A DNA stretch of 64,000 nucleotides from Bradyrhizobium sp. WSM3983 (GTDB taxonomy: Bacteria; Pseudomonadota; Alphaproteobacteria; Rhizobiales; Xanthobacteraceae), in the NCBI RefSeq assembly GCF_000473045.1, contig NZ_AXAY01000005.1:286501-350500 (forward strand). Reading direction: 5' to 3'. The position numbers were made by a program, and so were the translations under genes. The notes beneath the pieces were generated by a model. That model did not search any database, was not told the DNA's origin, and saw nothing but the letters and a program-made list of their open reading frames with translations. Within the stretch, counting starts at the first letter, position 1. Each line of letters begins with the position of its first letter. Below, piece after piece: positions 1-8,916 of this stretch.

Positions 1-875
1 CCGAAGGCCGGCAACGCAACGATGTAGACTTCGGGGTGGCCGAAGAACCAGAACAAATGCTGGAACAGGATCGGGCTGCCGCCGCCATACTTCGTCAGCT
101 GCCCCATCTCGACGAGCGTCGGCATGAAGAAGCTGGTTCCCAAGAGGCGGTCCAGCAGCAGCATCACCGAGGCGACGAACAGCGCGGGGAAGGCCAATAA
201 CGCCATCACCGTCGCGGTAAAGATGCCCCACACCGTCAAGGGCAGGCGCATCAGCGTCATGCCGCGCGTGCGGGCCTGCAGCACCGTCACCACGTAATTG
301 AGCCCGCCCATCGTGAAGCCGATGATGAACAGGATCAGCGAAGCCAGCATGAGAACGATGCCCCAGTCCTGCCCGGGAGTACCGGAGAGGATCGCCTGGG
401 GTGGATAAAGCGTCCAGCCGGCGCCGGTGGGCCCGCCAGGCACGAAGAATGTTGCGGCCAACACCAGCACGGCGAGCAGGTAGACCCAATAGCTCAGCAT
501 GTTCACATAGGGGAAAACCATGTCCCGAGCGCCGACCATCAGCGGGATGAGATAGTTGCCGAAACCGCCAAGGAACAACGCCGTGAGCAGGTAGATCACC
601 ATGATCATGCCGTGCATAGTGATGAATTGCAGATACTGGTTGGCGTCGATGAAGGAGAATGTTCCAGGGAATCCCAGTTGCAGGCGCATCAGCCACGACA
701 GCACCAGCGCCACCATTCCGATCGACATCGCCGTGATCGAGTACTGGACGGCAATCACCTTGGCGTCCTGCGAAAAGACGTACCGCGTCCACCAGCTCCT
801 TGGATGATAAAGCTCGACTTCACCGACTTCGGCGGGCGGGATGCCTGCGACCGGATCAAACGGGATATCGACCAT
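1..875 (-). CDS. coxN: Cytochrome c oxidase subunit I, partial (C-terminus beyond window)
   Basis: Haem-copper oxidase catalytic subunit that reduces O2 in the inner membrane; about 291 N-terminal residues are present. The last residues visible include the helix VI signature WFFGHPEVYI, which carries the Cu-B histidine and the His-Tyr crosslink tyrosine. Several membrane segments precede it. The ATG at 875 has a strong upstream AAGGAGGG, which fixes the start. It lies 71 nt downstream of the subunit II gene, so the order is II then I, as in the Bradyrhizobium coxMNOP alternative oxidase. The symbol rests on that gene order and remembered similarity, not on a search; it could be another aa3-type operon. 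Confidence 0.9.
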   Translation of the reverse strand, partial: MVDIPFDPVAGIPPAEVGEVELYHPRSWWTRYVFSQDAKVIAVQYSITAMSIGMVALVLSWLMRLQLGFPGTFSFIDANQYLQFITMHGMIMVIYLLTALFLGGFGNYLIPLMVGARDMVFPYVNMLSYWVYLLAVLVLAATFFVPGGPTGAGWTLYPPQAILSGTPGQDWGIVLMLASLILFIIGFTMGGLNYVVTVLQARTRGMTLMRLPLTVWGIFTATVMALLAFPALFVASVMLLLDRLLGTSFFMPTLVEMGQLTKYGGGSPILFQHLFWFFGHPEVYIVALPAF

Positions 876-946
876 CGGAATTCCCTCCTTGGCCTTTTCA
901 GCGACGAGTTCGCTTCACAATCTCCGGCATATCCTCGTCGGCCTGT

Positions 947-1780
947 TCATTCGCTACCTGTCTTGTACGCCGCCTTCGCGACGTCGCGCTGGCTCGACAA
1001 CGCGGCGAACGTCTGCTGCTTCTCCAGCCACGCGTGATATTCCTTCTCTTCCTCGACGATGACCTTGCTGCGCATTTGCGCGTGCGCCACGCCGCAGAGT
1101 TCAGCGCAGAGAACGTCGAACGTTCCGGTGCGGGTGGGTGTGAGCCAGTAATACGTCACCGAGCCAGGTATCATGTCCATCTTCGCCCGGAACTCGGGCA
1201 CGTAGAAATCATGCAGCACGTCGATCGATCGCAGCAGCACCTTCACCGGCTTGCCAACCGGCAGATGCAGATCCTCGTTTTGAACGACGACGTCGTCCTG
1301 TCCGTTCGGATCGTCGGGATTCAATCCCAGAGGATTCTCGGAACTGATATTGCGCGCATCCGACGTGCCGAGCCGGCCGTCTTTCCCGGGAAGCCGGTAA
1401 CTCCACATCCATTGCTGTCCAACGACCTCGACCTCAGTCGCATCGGCAGGAACCGTGACGAACTGGTGCCAGACGACCAGGCCGGGCGCCAGCATGGCGA
1501 CGACGCCGACTGCGGTCCCGATGCTGAGCCACCACTCGAGCTTCTTGTTCTCGGGATTATAGGCGGCCCGCCGTCCCTCTTTGTGGTGAAAGCGGAAGAC
1601 ACAATACGCCATGAACACGATGACCGCGCAGAACACCGCCCCGGTGATCCAGAACGTCAGGTTGATCGTGTCGTCGATGTAACGCCAGTTCGATGCGATC
1701 GGCGTCCACCACCATGGGCTGTAGACGTGGAACAGCACCGAGGCGATTGCAACCAGAAGCAGTATGAGCGCTACAGCCAT
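947..1780 (-). CDS. coxM: Cytochrome c oxidase subunit II
   Basis: 277 residues. Accepts electrons from cytochrome c and passes them from Cu-A to subunit I. Two N-terminal transmembrane hairpin segments (about residues 1-25 and 38-65) are followed by a periplasmic cupredoxin domain. The Cu-A ligands are visible as C-A-E-L-C-x3-H-x2-M near residue 226, with the first His in VLHDFYVPEF. The aromatic electron-entry patch GQQWMWSY is intact. No C-terminal cytochrome c domain, so it is the simple form. The ATG at 1780 is placed 7 nt after AAGGAGGG; an overlapping out-of-frame ATG at 1787 is not used. First gene of the oxidase operon running off the left edge. Confidence 0.92.
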   Translation of the reverse strand: MAVALILLLVAIASVLFHVYSPWWWTPIASNWRYIDDTINLTFWITGAVFCAVIVFMAYCVFRFHHKEGRRAAYNPENKKLEWWLSIGTAVGVVAMLAPGLVVWHQFVTVPADATEVEVVGQQWMWSYRLPGKDGRLGTSDARNISSENPLGLNPDDPNGQDDVVVQNEDLHLPVGKPVKVLLRSIDVLHDFYVPEFRAKMDMIPGSVTYYWLTPTRTGTFDVLCAELCGVAHAQMRSKVIVEEEKEYHAWLEKQQTFAALSSQRDVAKAAYKTGSE

Positions 1781-2325
1781 CCCTCATCCCTCCTTGCCAT
1801 TGAAGGCTACGGAGACGAACGAAAGGGCGGAGCTCACGTCAAAGGGATGGTGTCACGTTCACCATCAACGCGCCTCTTGCCTCGCCCATTCTGCCGGTCG
1901 CGTCGCTGGGACATGACATAGAGTCAGCGTCACGACCGCAATCTCATCGGAGCTGGGGGCGTTCAGTGATTTTAACATGGTCCCCGCCGGGCCCGGCGTC
2001 AATAGAGGAGTAGATTGCCCCCCCTTGTCAGGCGTGTGTTGGGGCGAATGCGTTTGCGCCTCGGCGAACGCCATTCAGCACGACCATGCGATGGTGCGTC
2101 GCAAAATGGCCGATGCGGAGGTGCGATTTCGCGGATCGCATCGTTCTCTTGCTTCTCCCGCGGATCGGACTAATTTGACTGTACCGGTTGCGACAGATGT
2201 CGTCCGACAAGCTCCTTCTCGTTGAACCTGATTTGCCGGACTCAGTCGCGATTTTCGCGCATGAGGCGGATGCGTGCGTCTTGAGGGCGCTCCGCTCTAC
2301 GGCCACGAGCAAGGAGACCGGAACC
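1781..2325. other. Divergent intergenic region, no gene seen
   Basis: 545 bases separating the leftward oxidase operon from the rightward DUF2189 gene. Short open frames here have no plausible ribosome-binding site and no protein-like composition. It must hold both promoters. The only structure I note is a GC-rich palindrome, GCCGGGCCCGGC, near 1986-1997. No confident promoter boxes were identified. Confidence 0.5.
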
Positions 2326-3222
2326 ATGACTACAGTCTTCGCGCCACCCAAACTACAATTGTTTGGCGTCTCGACCGTCTTTGTCGTTCGCAAGATCAGT
2401 CTTTCCGACTTGGGCAATGCGTTGCGCCTGGGCTGGGAAGACTTCAAGGCCATCCCGACCCACGCAATCGTCCTGTGCGTGATATATCCCGTCCTCGGAC
2501 TCGTCCTGTTCAGACTTGTCCTTGGCCATTCGGTGCTGCCGCTGCTGTTTCCGCTCGCCGCCGGCTTTGCCCTGATCGGTCCGTTCGCCGGGCTCGGCCT
2601 CTACGAACTGAGCCGCCGCCGCGAGCGCGGAGAGGAGCCAGGCGCCTGGGATGCAATGCACGTGCTGCGCGCGCCGTCGTTCGGCGCCATACTCGAACTT
2701 GGCATTCTCCTGCTCGTTCTGTTCGGGGTCTGGATCGCCGCTGCAGACGGGATCTACGTCGCAACCTTCGGCCACGCTCCCGCTGCGAGCATCCCTGATT
2801 TCACACAGCGCGTGCTGACCACGCCCGAAGGCTGGACCCTCATCATCGTCGGATGCGGCGTCGGCTTCCTGTTCGCGGTGCTGAGCCTGTGCATCAGCAT
2901 TGTCTCGTTTCCACTGATGCTCGACCAGCATGCGACGGCGATCGATGCGATCCGCACCTCGATACGAGCCGTCATGATGAATCCAATTGAGATGGCCGCG
3001 TGGGGATTGATTGTCGCGGTCTTGCTGGCGGTGGGCTCACTGCCTTTCTTCGTCGGCCTCTGCGTCGTTCTGCCGGTGCTCGGTCATGCCAGCTGGCATC
3101 TTTACCGCAAGGTGGTGGAGCCTGACCAGAATCCTCCGCAAGAAGAGCCTCGCCCGCCGATCGGTCACCGCTACGCGGCAGATTTCCCGGCGTCTCTCTT
3201 CCCGTGGAGTCGCGAGCGCTAA
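2326..3222 (+). CDS. DUF2189 family integral membrane protein
   Basis: 298 residues with about six hydrophobic segments (VLCVIYPVLGLVLF, LLFPLAAGFALIGPFAGLGLY, ILELGILLLVLFGVWIA and others). The layout and the motif FALIGPFAGLGLYELSRRRE match the DUF2189 family of predicted inner-membrane proteins, whose function is unknown. The ATG at 2326 follows AAGGAG (2311-2316); the frame is open further upstream to 2188 but that stretch has no membrane-protein character. It is followed 10 nt later by the NDUFA9-like gene and is probably cotranscribed with it. Its position next to cytochrome oxidase genes fits the habit of this family of neighbouring respiratory loci. Confidence 0.85.
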   Translation: MTTVFAPPKLQLFGVSTVFVVRKISLSDLGNALRLGWEDFKAIPTHAIVLCVIYPVLGLVLFRLVLGHSVLPLLFPLAAGFALIGPFAGLGLYELSRRRERGEEPGAWDAMHVLRAPSFGAILELGILLLVLFGVWIAAADGIYVATFGHAPAASIPDFTQRVLTTPEGWTLIIVGCGVGFLFAVLSLCISIVSFPLMLDQHATAIDAIRTSIRAVMMNPIEMAAWGLIVAVLLAVGSLPFFVGLCVVLPVLGHASWHLYRKVVEPDQNPPQEEPRPPIGHRYAADFPASLFPWSRER

Positions 3223-3232
3223 AGGAGTAGCC

Positions 3233-4147
3233 ACGAACGGTCGTACCATCACCGTATTCGGCGGAACCGGCTTTCTCGGCAGCCGGATCGTGCGCCATCT
3301 GCTCCATCACGAATTCTCCGTCCGGATCGCGTCAAGGCATCCGGACGGGGGACCCATCCGGTCTGGTCCGGACAATCCACAACTTCAATCCGTAGAGGCC
3401 AACATTCACGACGAACGATCAGTCGCGAATGCGCTGGTCGGCACCTACGGAGTCATAAATGCGGTCAGCCTTTATCGCGAGCGCGGACCGGAGACCTTCT
3501 ACTCGGTTCACGTCGAATCGGCTCAGCGGTTAGCAGCCCAGGCTCGCCGGGCGGGCGTTGAACGGTTTGTTCAGGTTTCGGGGATCGGCGCCGATGCCGC
3601 CTCGCCATCCAGCTACATCCGAATGCGCGGCGAAGGCGAACGGGCGGTCCGCGCTGAATTCGCCGAGGCATGTTTCGCCCGTCCGGCTGTGATGTTCGGA
3701 CCGGACGACGCGTTTCTCAGCACCATCCTCAAGCTACTTCGTCAGCTTCCAATCTATCCGATGTTCGGCCGCGGCTGGACCAGATTGCAACCGGCCTACG
3801 TGGAAGACGTTGCGGAAGCGGTTGCCCGGATCATGGAGCGAGCCGAGAGCCAGCCGACGGCCTTTGAGCTCGGCGGCCCGACCGTCTACTCTTACGAGCA
3901 ACTGCTGAGAGCGATTGCGCATCAGGCTGGCCTCGCGCCTCTTCTGATTCCAATCCCCTTTGCCGTTTGGGACGCGCTGGCATGGGCCTCCGAAATCATT
4001 CCTGGCCTACCCCTTACGCGCAGTCAGGTGGAGCTTATGCGGATCGACACCGTGTCATCACCGCGGATGCCTGGATTTGCCGAGCTTGGCATTTCGCCAC
4101 TCTCGATCGAGGAACTCCTCCATCGGATGCTATCGAATCGAGGATAA
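3233..4147 (+). CDS. NAD(P)-binding SDR, complex I NDUFA9-like; probable ACG start
   Basis: 304 residues of atypical/extended short-chain dehydrogenase fold. The Rossmann motif FGGTGFLGSRIV starts about nine residues in, followed by a typical NDUFA9-like body (VESAQRLAAQARRAGVERFVQVSGIGAD; YIRMRGEGE in place of YxxxK; AYVEDVAEAV). No ATG, GTG or TTG lies in frame between position 3089 and the Rossmann motif. ACG at 3233 sits 5 nt after AAAGGAG (3221-3227), which itself overlaps the TAA of the preceding gene. Starts at 3011 or 3089 would add residues that read like an out-of-frame shadow of the DUF2189 gene. Function is probably quinone- or flavin-related oxidoreduction, but the substrate is unknown. 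Confidence 0.8.
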   Translation, partial: TNGRTITVFGGTGFLGSRIVRHLLHHEFSVRIASRHPDGGPIRSGPDNPQLQSVEANIHDERSVANALVGTYGVINAVSLYRERGPETFYSVHVESAQRLAAQARRAGVERFVQVSGIGADAASPSSYIRMRGEGERAVRAEFAEACFARPAVMFGPDDAFLSTILKLLRQLPIYPMFGRGWTRLQPAYVEDVAEAVARIMERAESQPTAFELGGPTVYSYEQLLRAIAHQAGLAPLLIPIPFAVWDALAWASEIIPGLPLTRSQVELMRIDTVSSPRMPGFAELGISPLSIEELLHRMLSNRG

Positions 4148-4172
4148 AAGAGGCTCGCCGTTGCCCCTCTTT
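4147..4172 (+). terminator. Possible weak terminator at the end of the SDR gene
   Basis: Inverted repeat AAAGAGG / CCTCTTT with a 12-nt spacer; it begins at the last base of the stop codon. The TTT belongs to the stem, and no longer T-run follows, so termination is only suggested. Confidence 0.3.
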
Positions 4173-4302
4173 AACGGCCGACGCCTCACCGAGCGATGCC
4201 GCGTCGAAGATGCTTCCGACGGCGCGCAAGCGAGCATTGCGATGTCATCTGAACCTGAACCTGCCAGCCGGGTCATTGATGCCAGTCGGGTCGAATCAAT
4301 CA

Positions 4303-4339
4303 CCAAAAGAAAACCCCGGCGATCCATTGATCGCCGGGG
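4303..4339 (-). terminator. Rho-independent terminator of the tRNA-fMet transcript
   Basis: Perfect 11-bp stem CCCCGGCGATC / GATCGCCGGGG (4314-4324 with 4329-4339) and a CATT loop. On the minus strand it is followed by TTTTCTTTTG. It lies 13 nt beyond the tRNA CCA end, so it is placed to stop that transcript. Confidence 0.85.
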
Positions 4340-4352
4340 CTTCCTACCAATT

Positions 4353-4429
<77 letters not shown>

Positions 4430-4740
4430 TTAAACCGTTGCTTTGCCTTCGCTTAAATGCCGGGGACGGTGGATCAGGGCCGACGCTGTTCGCGTGGCTT
4501 GCTTCTCCCGTCCCGAAGGCTTCCCTGGAAGGCAATCCCGGGGCAAAGCCCGTCGGGTGCGAGGGGTATGTACCAACCCGGACTGCCTTTGGAAAGGGCT
4601 GAGCGGACGTTTTTTTCGACTTTATGACAGGCTACGGGCGCGAAATCCGGCCGATTTGCCCTGCACTTGCCAGAAGTTCCACAAACCGCCAGCTTGCGGC
4701 AACAAAACAGAGGCGAAACGCCGATTTGGGGAGGACCGCC
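4430..4740. other. Intergenic region between tRNA-fMet and aldehyde dehydrogenase
   Basis: 311 bases that must contain the divergent promoters of the tRNA (minus) and the aldehyde dehydrogenase (plus). Open frames here overlap each other and lack ribosome-binding sites. I see no convincing gene or confident promoter boxes. Confidence 0.5.
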
Positions 4741-6186
4741 ATGACCAACGCTCTGGACCGTTCCTTTGCGAGCGCCCCGCTGGCGGCGCTCGCGGACAGC
4801 TTTCAAGCCATGCTGGCGCGCTCGCGGGCCGAGCCGGCGCCTGATCTTGCAGAACGGCTCGACCGGCTGGCGCGACTGCGCGCCGTGGTCGCCGATAATG
4901 AGGAGCGTTTCCGGCAGGCGATCTCGGCGGATTTCGGCCACCGCGCGGCGGTCGAAACCACCATTGCCGAGGCGATGCTGGTGTTCTCCGAGATCCGGCA
5001 TGCGTCAAAGCACCTGAAGAGCTGGATGGCACCGCAGCGTGTGGCGACTGCGCTGCAGTTCCTGCCCGCGCGCAACCGCTTGATCCCGCAGCCGCTCGGA
5101 ATCGTCGGCATCATCGCGCCCTGGAATTATCCGCTTCAGCTCACGCTTGCGCCCGCGGTCGGCGCCATCGCCGCCGGCAACCGCGTCATCATCAAGCCGA
5201 GCGAGCTCGTGCCGCACTTTTCCGCGCTGTTGAAGGAGACGGTCGCGCAAAAATTCGACGCCACGGAGTTGCTCGTCACCGGCGTCGAGGACGAGATCGC
5301 AAAAGCCTTCGCACACCTGCCGTTCGATCACCTCGTGTTCACCGGCTCGACCCGGGTCGGACGGCTGGTCGCGGAGGCGACGGGGCGCAATCTCACGCCT
5401 GTCACGCTCGAGCTCGGCGGCAAGTCGCCGGCGATCGTCGATGCCTCAGCCGATCTCGACGAAGCGGCCGAACGCATCGCCTATGGCAAGCTGCTCAATG
5501 CCGGGCAGACCTGCATCGCGCCGGACTACGTGCTGGTGCCCGAGCGCGCGTTGCAGGCCTTCGCCGAAAAGGTGCGCGCGCAGATGCGGCGCATGTTCGG
5601 CACTGATCCCGCCAACAAGGACTACACTTCGATCATTTCCGACACTCACTATGCACGGCTTGAGGGGCTCGTTGCAGACGCCGTGCAGCGTGGCGCAAAG
5701 ATCCTGCAACCGGCGAAGGCGGATGATCCCAACTGGAAGGCGCACCGCAAATTCCCGCCGACGCTGATCGTCGGTGCCACCGATGAGATGGCGGCGATGC
5801 GGGAGGAGATCTTTGGCCCGGTGCTGCCGGTGCTCGGTTATCACGAGCCGGCTGAGGCGATCGCCTTCATCAACCGCCGCGACCGGCCGCTCGCGCTGTA
5901 CTGGTTCGGCAAGGACCGCGACGCTCGCGACGAGGTGCTCGCGCGCACCGTCTCCGGCGGAGTCACTATCAACGACTGCCTGTTTCACTTCGCGCAATCG
6001 AACCAGCCGATGGGCGGCGTCGGCGCCTCCGGCACCGGCGCCTATCACGGCGAATGGGGTTTTAGGACGTTCAGCAAGTTGAAGCCGGTGTTTTATCGCT
6101 CCAAGTTCAACCGCCTCGCCGATCTCTATCCGCCCTATGGCGGCAAGATTGCGCGGCTGGAGAAGATGATGCGGTTCATGTCGTAG
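4741..6186 (+). CDS. Aldehyde dehydrogenase, coniferyl-aldehyde dehydrogenase type
   Basis: 481 residues; NAD(P)-dependent oxidation of an aldehyde to its acid. Landmarks are the cofactor site PWNYPLQLTLAP, the Rossmann motif FTGSTRVG, the general-base Glu in VTLELGGKSP and the catalytic Cys in NAGQTCIAPDY. The length and the C-terminal GASGTGAYHGEWGFRTFS match the membrane-associated class 3-like family that includes coniferyl aldehyde dehydrogenase (CalB) of ferulate/eugenol breakdown. ATG 4741 follows GGGGAGG; the open frame reaches back to 4624 but without a ribosome-binding site. The next gene, an FAD-dependent alcohol oxidase or dehydrogenase, would supply a suitable aldehyde. Confidence 0.9.
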   Translation: MTNALDRSFASAPLAALADSFQAMLARSRAEPAPDLAERLDRLARLRAVVADNEERFRQAISADFGHRAAVETTIAEAMLVFSEIRHASKHLKSWMAPQRVATALQFLPARNRLIPQPLGIVGIIAPWNYPLQLTLAPAVGAIAAGNRVIIKPSELVPHFSALLKETVAQKFDATELLVTGVEDEIAKAFAHLPFDHLVFTGSTRVGRLVAEATGRNLTPVTLELGGKSPAIVDASADLDEAAERIAYGKLLNAGQTCIAPDYVLVPERALQAFAEKVRAQMRRMFGTDPANKDYTSIISDTHYARLEGLVADAVQRGAKILQPAKADDPNWKAHRKFPPTLIVGATDEMAAMREEIFGPVLPVLGYHEPAEAIAFINRRDRPLALYWFGKDRDARDEVLARTVSGGVTINDCLFHFAQSNQPMGGVGASGTGAYHGEWGFRTFSKLKPVFYRSKFNRLADLYPPYGGKIARLEKMMRFMS

Positions 6187-6200
6187 GAGATACCAACACC

Positions 6201-6303
6201 GTCATTCCGGGGCGATGCGCAGCATCGAGCCCGGAATCCATTTCGCCTCACGATGTGCGGATCAACGGATTCCGGGCTCGCGCTACGCGCGCCCCGGAAT
6301 GAC
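6201..6303. repeat. Dispersed palindromic repeat, family A copy 1
   Basis: About 103-bp imperfect inverted repeat bounded by GTCATTCCGGGGC and its complement GCCCCGGAATGAC, with internal GGATTCCGGGC arms. Same family at 24726-24830 and 28301-28421. Confidence 0.85.
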
Positions 6304-6323
6304 AAAAAGCGGGGGACATATCA

Positions 6324-7922
6324 GTGACTGACACATTCGATTTCGTCGTCGTCGGCGCAGGCTCGGGCGGTTGCACGGTGGCGGGGCGGCTGTCGGAGGA
6401 TGCGGGGACATCCGTGGCGCTGCTCGATGCCGGCGGACGGAACGACAGTTGGCGGATCACCACGCCATTCGGGCTGGCCCTGCCATACAAAGCGGCCAAC
6501 TGGGCCTTCGATACCGTGCCGCAGAAGGGATTGAACGGCCGTATCGGCTATCAACCGCGCGGCAAGGGCCTCGGCGGTTCCTCCGCGATCAACGCCATGG
6601 TCTACATCCGCGGCCACAAATGCGACTACGACCATTGGGCCTCGCTCGGCAATGCCGGCTGGTCGTATGCGGACGTGCTGCCCTTCTTCAAGCGCTCGGA
6701 GAACAACAGCGATTTCGACGGCGAGTATCACGGCAAGGGCGGCCCGCTGCATGTCAACAGGCTGCGCTCGGACAATCCGATCCATGACATTTTCCATCAG
6801 GCCGCGCGCGAGGCGCAGTTCCGCATCCGCGAGGACTTCAATGGCGAGGACCACGAAGGGCTCGGCAGCTACCAGGTGACGCAGCACAAGGGCGAGCGCT
6901 GGAGCGCGGCGCGCGCCTATCTGCAGCCCCACATGGACAAGCGCGCGAATCTGCGCGTCGAGACGGCGGCGCATGCCACGAAAATCCTGTTCGAAGGCGG
7001 GCGCGCGGTCGGCATCGAATATGTGCAGGGCAAGCAGACGAAGCAATTGCGCGCGCGCCGCGAGGTGATCCTCGCCTCCGGCGCCTTCCAGTCACCGCAA
7101 TTGCTGATGCTGTCGGGCATCGGCGATGGCGAGGCGCTTCGTACGCACGGCATCAAGGGCGTGCATCATCTGCCGGGCGTCGGGCGCAATCTGCAGGACC
7201 ATCCGGATTTCGTGTTCGTCTACGCCTCCGACTATCCGCACTTCGTTCACTCATCACTCGGCCGGCTGCCATCCCTGCTCCGCGCCATCCAGCGCTACCG
7301 CCGGGAGCGACGCGGCCTGATGACCACCAATTTCGCCGAGTGTGGCGGCTTCCTGAAGACCCGACCCGACATCGAGGTGCCCGACATCCAGCTGCACTTC
7401 ATCATCGCGATGCTCGATGACCACGGCCGCAAGAAGCACAAGGAGGCAGGCTTCTCATGTCACGTCTGCCTGCTCAGGCCGAAAAGCCGCGGCAGCGTGT
7501 GGCTGAAAAGCGCCGATCCGCTCGCAGCGCCGATGATCGATCCGAACTTCTTGGGCGAGGCGGAGGATCTCGAGACGATGGTCGTAGGCTTCAAGACCAC
7601 GCGACGGCTGATGGAGACGCCAGCGATGCGCGCATTGCAGAAGAAGGACATGTTCACGTCCGGCGTGAGAACCGACGACGACATCCGCGCCATCCTGCGC
7701 AATCGCGTTGACACGGTCTATCACCCTGTCGGCACCTGCAAGATGGGCACGGACGCGATGGCCGTGGTCGATCCGAAGCTCAAGGTGCACGGCGTGGAAG
7801 GCTTGCGCGTCGTCGATGCCTCGATCATGCCGACGCTGATCGGCGGCAACACCAATGCACCGACCATCATGATCGGGGAGAAGGCGGTGGATATGATCCG
7901 GGCGGAGGTGCGGGCGAGTTAA
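6324..7922 (+). CDS. GMC-family FAD oxidoreductase (choline/alcohol dehydrogenase-like)
   Basis: 532 residues. FAD-dependent oxidation of an alcohol to an aldehyde. The N-terminal dinucleotide-binding motif VVVGAGSGGCTVAGRL is at residues 7-22, GMC signature 1 includes GKGLGGSSAINAMVYIRG, and signature 2 is SGAFQSPQLLMLSGIG. The C-terminus carries the catalytic His of YHPVGTCKMG and the NTNAPTIMIGEKA closing motif. Start is GTG at 6324, with only a G-rich weak ribosome-binding site. Placed just after the aldehyde dehydrogenase with a palindromic repeat between; the two may act in sequence. The natural substrate cannot be read from sequence. Confidence 0.92.
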   Translation: MTDTFDFVVVGAGSGGCTVAGRLSEDAGTSVALLDAGGRNDSWRITTPFGLALPYKAANWAFDTVPQKGLNGRIGYQPRGKGLGGSSAINAMVYIRGHKCDYDHWASLGNAGWSYADVLPFFKRSENNSDFDGEYHGKGGPLHVNRLRSDNPIHDIFHQAAREAQFRIREDFNGEDHEGLGSYQVTQHKGERWSAARAYLQPHMDKRANLRVETAAHATKILFEGGRAVGIEYVQGKQTKQLRARREVILASGAFQSPQLLMLSGIGDGEALRTHGIKGVHHLPGVGRNLQDHPDFVFVYASDYPHFVHSSLGRLPSLLRAIQRYRRERRGLMTTNFAECGGFLKTRPDIEVPDIQLHFIIAMLDDHGRKKHKEAGFSCHVCLLRPKSRGSVWLKSADPLAAPMIDPNFLGEAEDLETMVVGFKTTRRLMETPAMRALQKKDMFTSGVRTDDDIRAILRNRVDTVYHPVGTCKMGTDAMAVVDPKLKVHGVEGLRVVDASIMPTLIGGNTNAPTIMIGEKAVDMIRAEVRAS

Positions 7923-7940
7923 GCAACGCTGTCTCCACGG

Positions 7941-8071
7941 GTCGTCCCGGCGAAGGCCGGGACCCATAACCACAGGGAGCAGTTTGGCGAAGATTGGTCG
8001 TTGCGTGGTACTGCAACCTGCGCTTCATCGCTAGATCACGCGGTATGGGTCCCGGCCTTCGCCGGGACGAC
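7941..8071. repeat. Dispersed palindromic repeat, family C copy 1
   Basis: About 131-bp element bounded by GTCGTCCCGGCGAAGGCCGGGACCCATA and its inverted copy. It fills most of the 300-bp gap 7923-8222, in which I see no gene. Family member also at 48138-48269. Confidence 0.85.
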
Positions 8072-8222
8072 GACTAAAGATGGTTTCTTTACCGAGGCCG
8101 AATAGACCTGATCTACGCGCGATGCCTGAGCTCCTGGAGCGAAATAAAACAGACGATTTTAGCGATCTGAAACCGGAACGATCGGTTCAGCGTTCACTCG
8201 TTCCATCGGCAGGGTTGCGCTC

Positions 8223-8735
8223 ATGAATAGCTTCGATCTCGCAGTCTATGCGGCGCTCGCCATCGCGATCGGCTTCGGATTCAAGACCGGCCTGCTCCGC
8301 AGCGCCATGACCATTCTCGCCTATCTCCTCGCGGCCCCCATCGCCGTTTCGCTGATGCCGATGATCGCGCCGCAGATCGCCGGCAATCCGAATGCGCCGC
8401 AGTTCCAGAACTGGATCTGGTTCTTCGGCATCTTCCTGGTGGTCGGCATGTTGCTCGGATATATCGGCCGCTTCGTGCTGGACGACACGATCCGCGATGC
8501 CGGCATCGGCGACCGCCTCGGCGGCGCCGCGCTCGGCGCCATCCGGGTCGGCCTCGTCGCCACCACGCTGGTGCTGGTGTTCGACCAGATCGTACCGACC
8601 AACCGCCAGCCGCCCTTCCTCGCGGGGGCGCATCTGCGGCCGTTGTTCTCGGCGGTCGGGCAGATGGGCTTCAAGTCGCTGCCGCCGGAGGCCGCCGCCG
8701 CGATCGACCGCCTCAAGCAGGAGCGGCGCATCTGA
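8223..8735 (+). CDS. CvpA family membrane protein
   Basis: 170 residues with four predicted membrane helices (about 5-20, 27-47, 66-88, 104-122), a conserved GxxxGxxR-type segment in FGFKTGLLRSAMTILAYLLAAP and the amphipathic GDRLGGAALGAIRVGL characteristic of the CvpA/colicin V production family. It sits in the inner membrane; family members are linked to envelope homeostasis and biofilm formation, but the molecular role is unclear. The charged C-terminus ends in KQERRI. It stands alone between two intergenic repeats. Confidence 0.85.
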   Translation: MNSFDLAVYAALAIAIGFGFKTGLLRSAMTILAYLLAAPIAVSLMPMIAPQIAGNPNAPQFQNWIWFFGIFLVVGMLLGYIGRFVLDDTIRDAGIGDRLGGAALGAIRVGLVATTLVLVFDQIVPTNRQPPFLAGAHLRPLFSAVGQMGFKSLPPEAAAAIDRLKQERRI

Positions 8736-8742
8736 AGTGTTT

Positions 8743-8791
8743 GGGCATGATCTTTTCGGAAAACCGCTGCGCGCTCTTCCGGATCATGCCC
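8743..8791. repeat. Short palindromic repeat, family F
   Basis: 49-bp inverted repeat GGGCATGATC...(TTTTCGGAAAACCG)...GGATCATGCCC just after the CvpA-like gene. It may double as an attenuating hairpin. Only one copy is in this window; the motif type is familiar from related genomes (recollection). Confidence 0.6.
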
Positions 8792-8916
8792 GCACATTTG
8801 CATCGCCGCCCGGGCGCGCATGCATTTTGACGCGGGCATGTCCCTTATCAGCGGCACTGATGTTGGCTAGAGTGCCGCCCGTCCAAAAACCTGCCTGACA
8901 TTACGGGAGTGAAACA

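Noticed and set aside
800..1921. Long plus-strand frame (373 codons) opposite coxM
   Set aside because: Antisense shadow of the oxidase subunit II gene; rich in Arg/His/Asp without domains. The opposite strand has Cu-A ligands and a ribosome-binding site.
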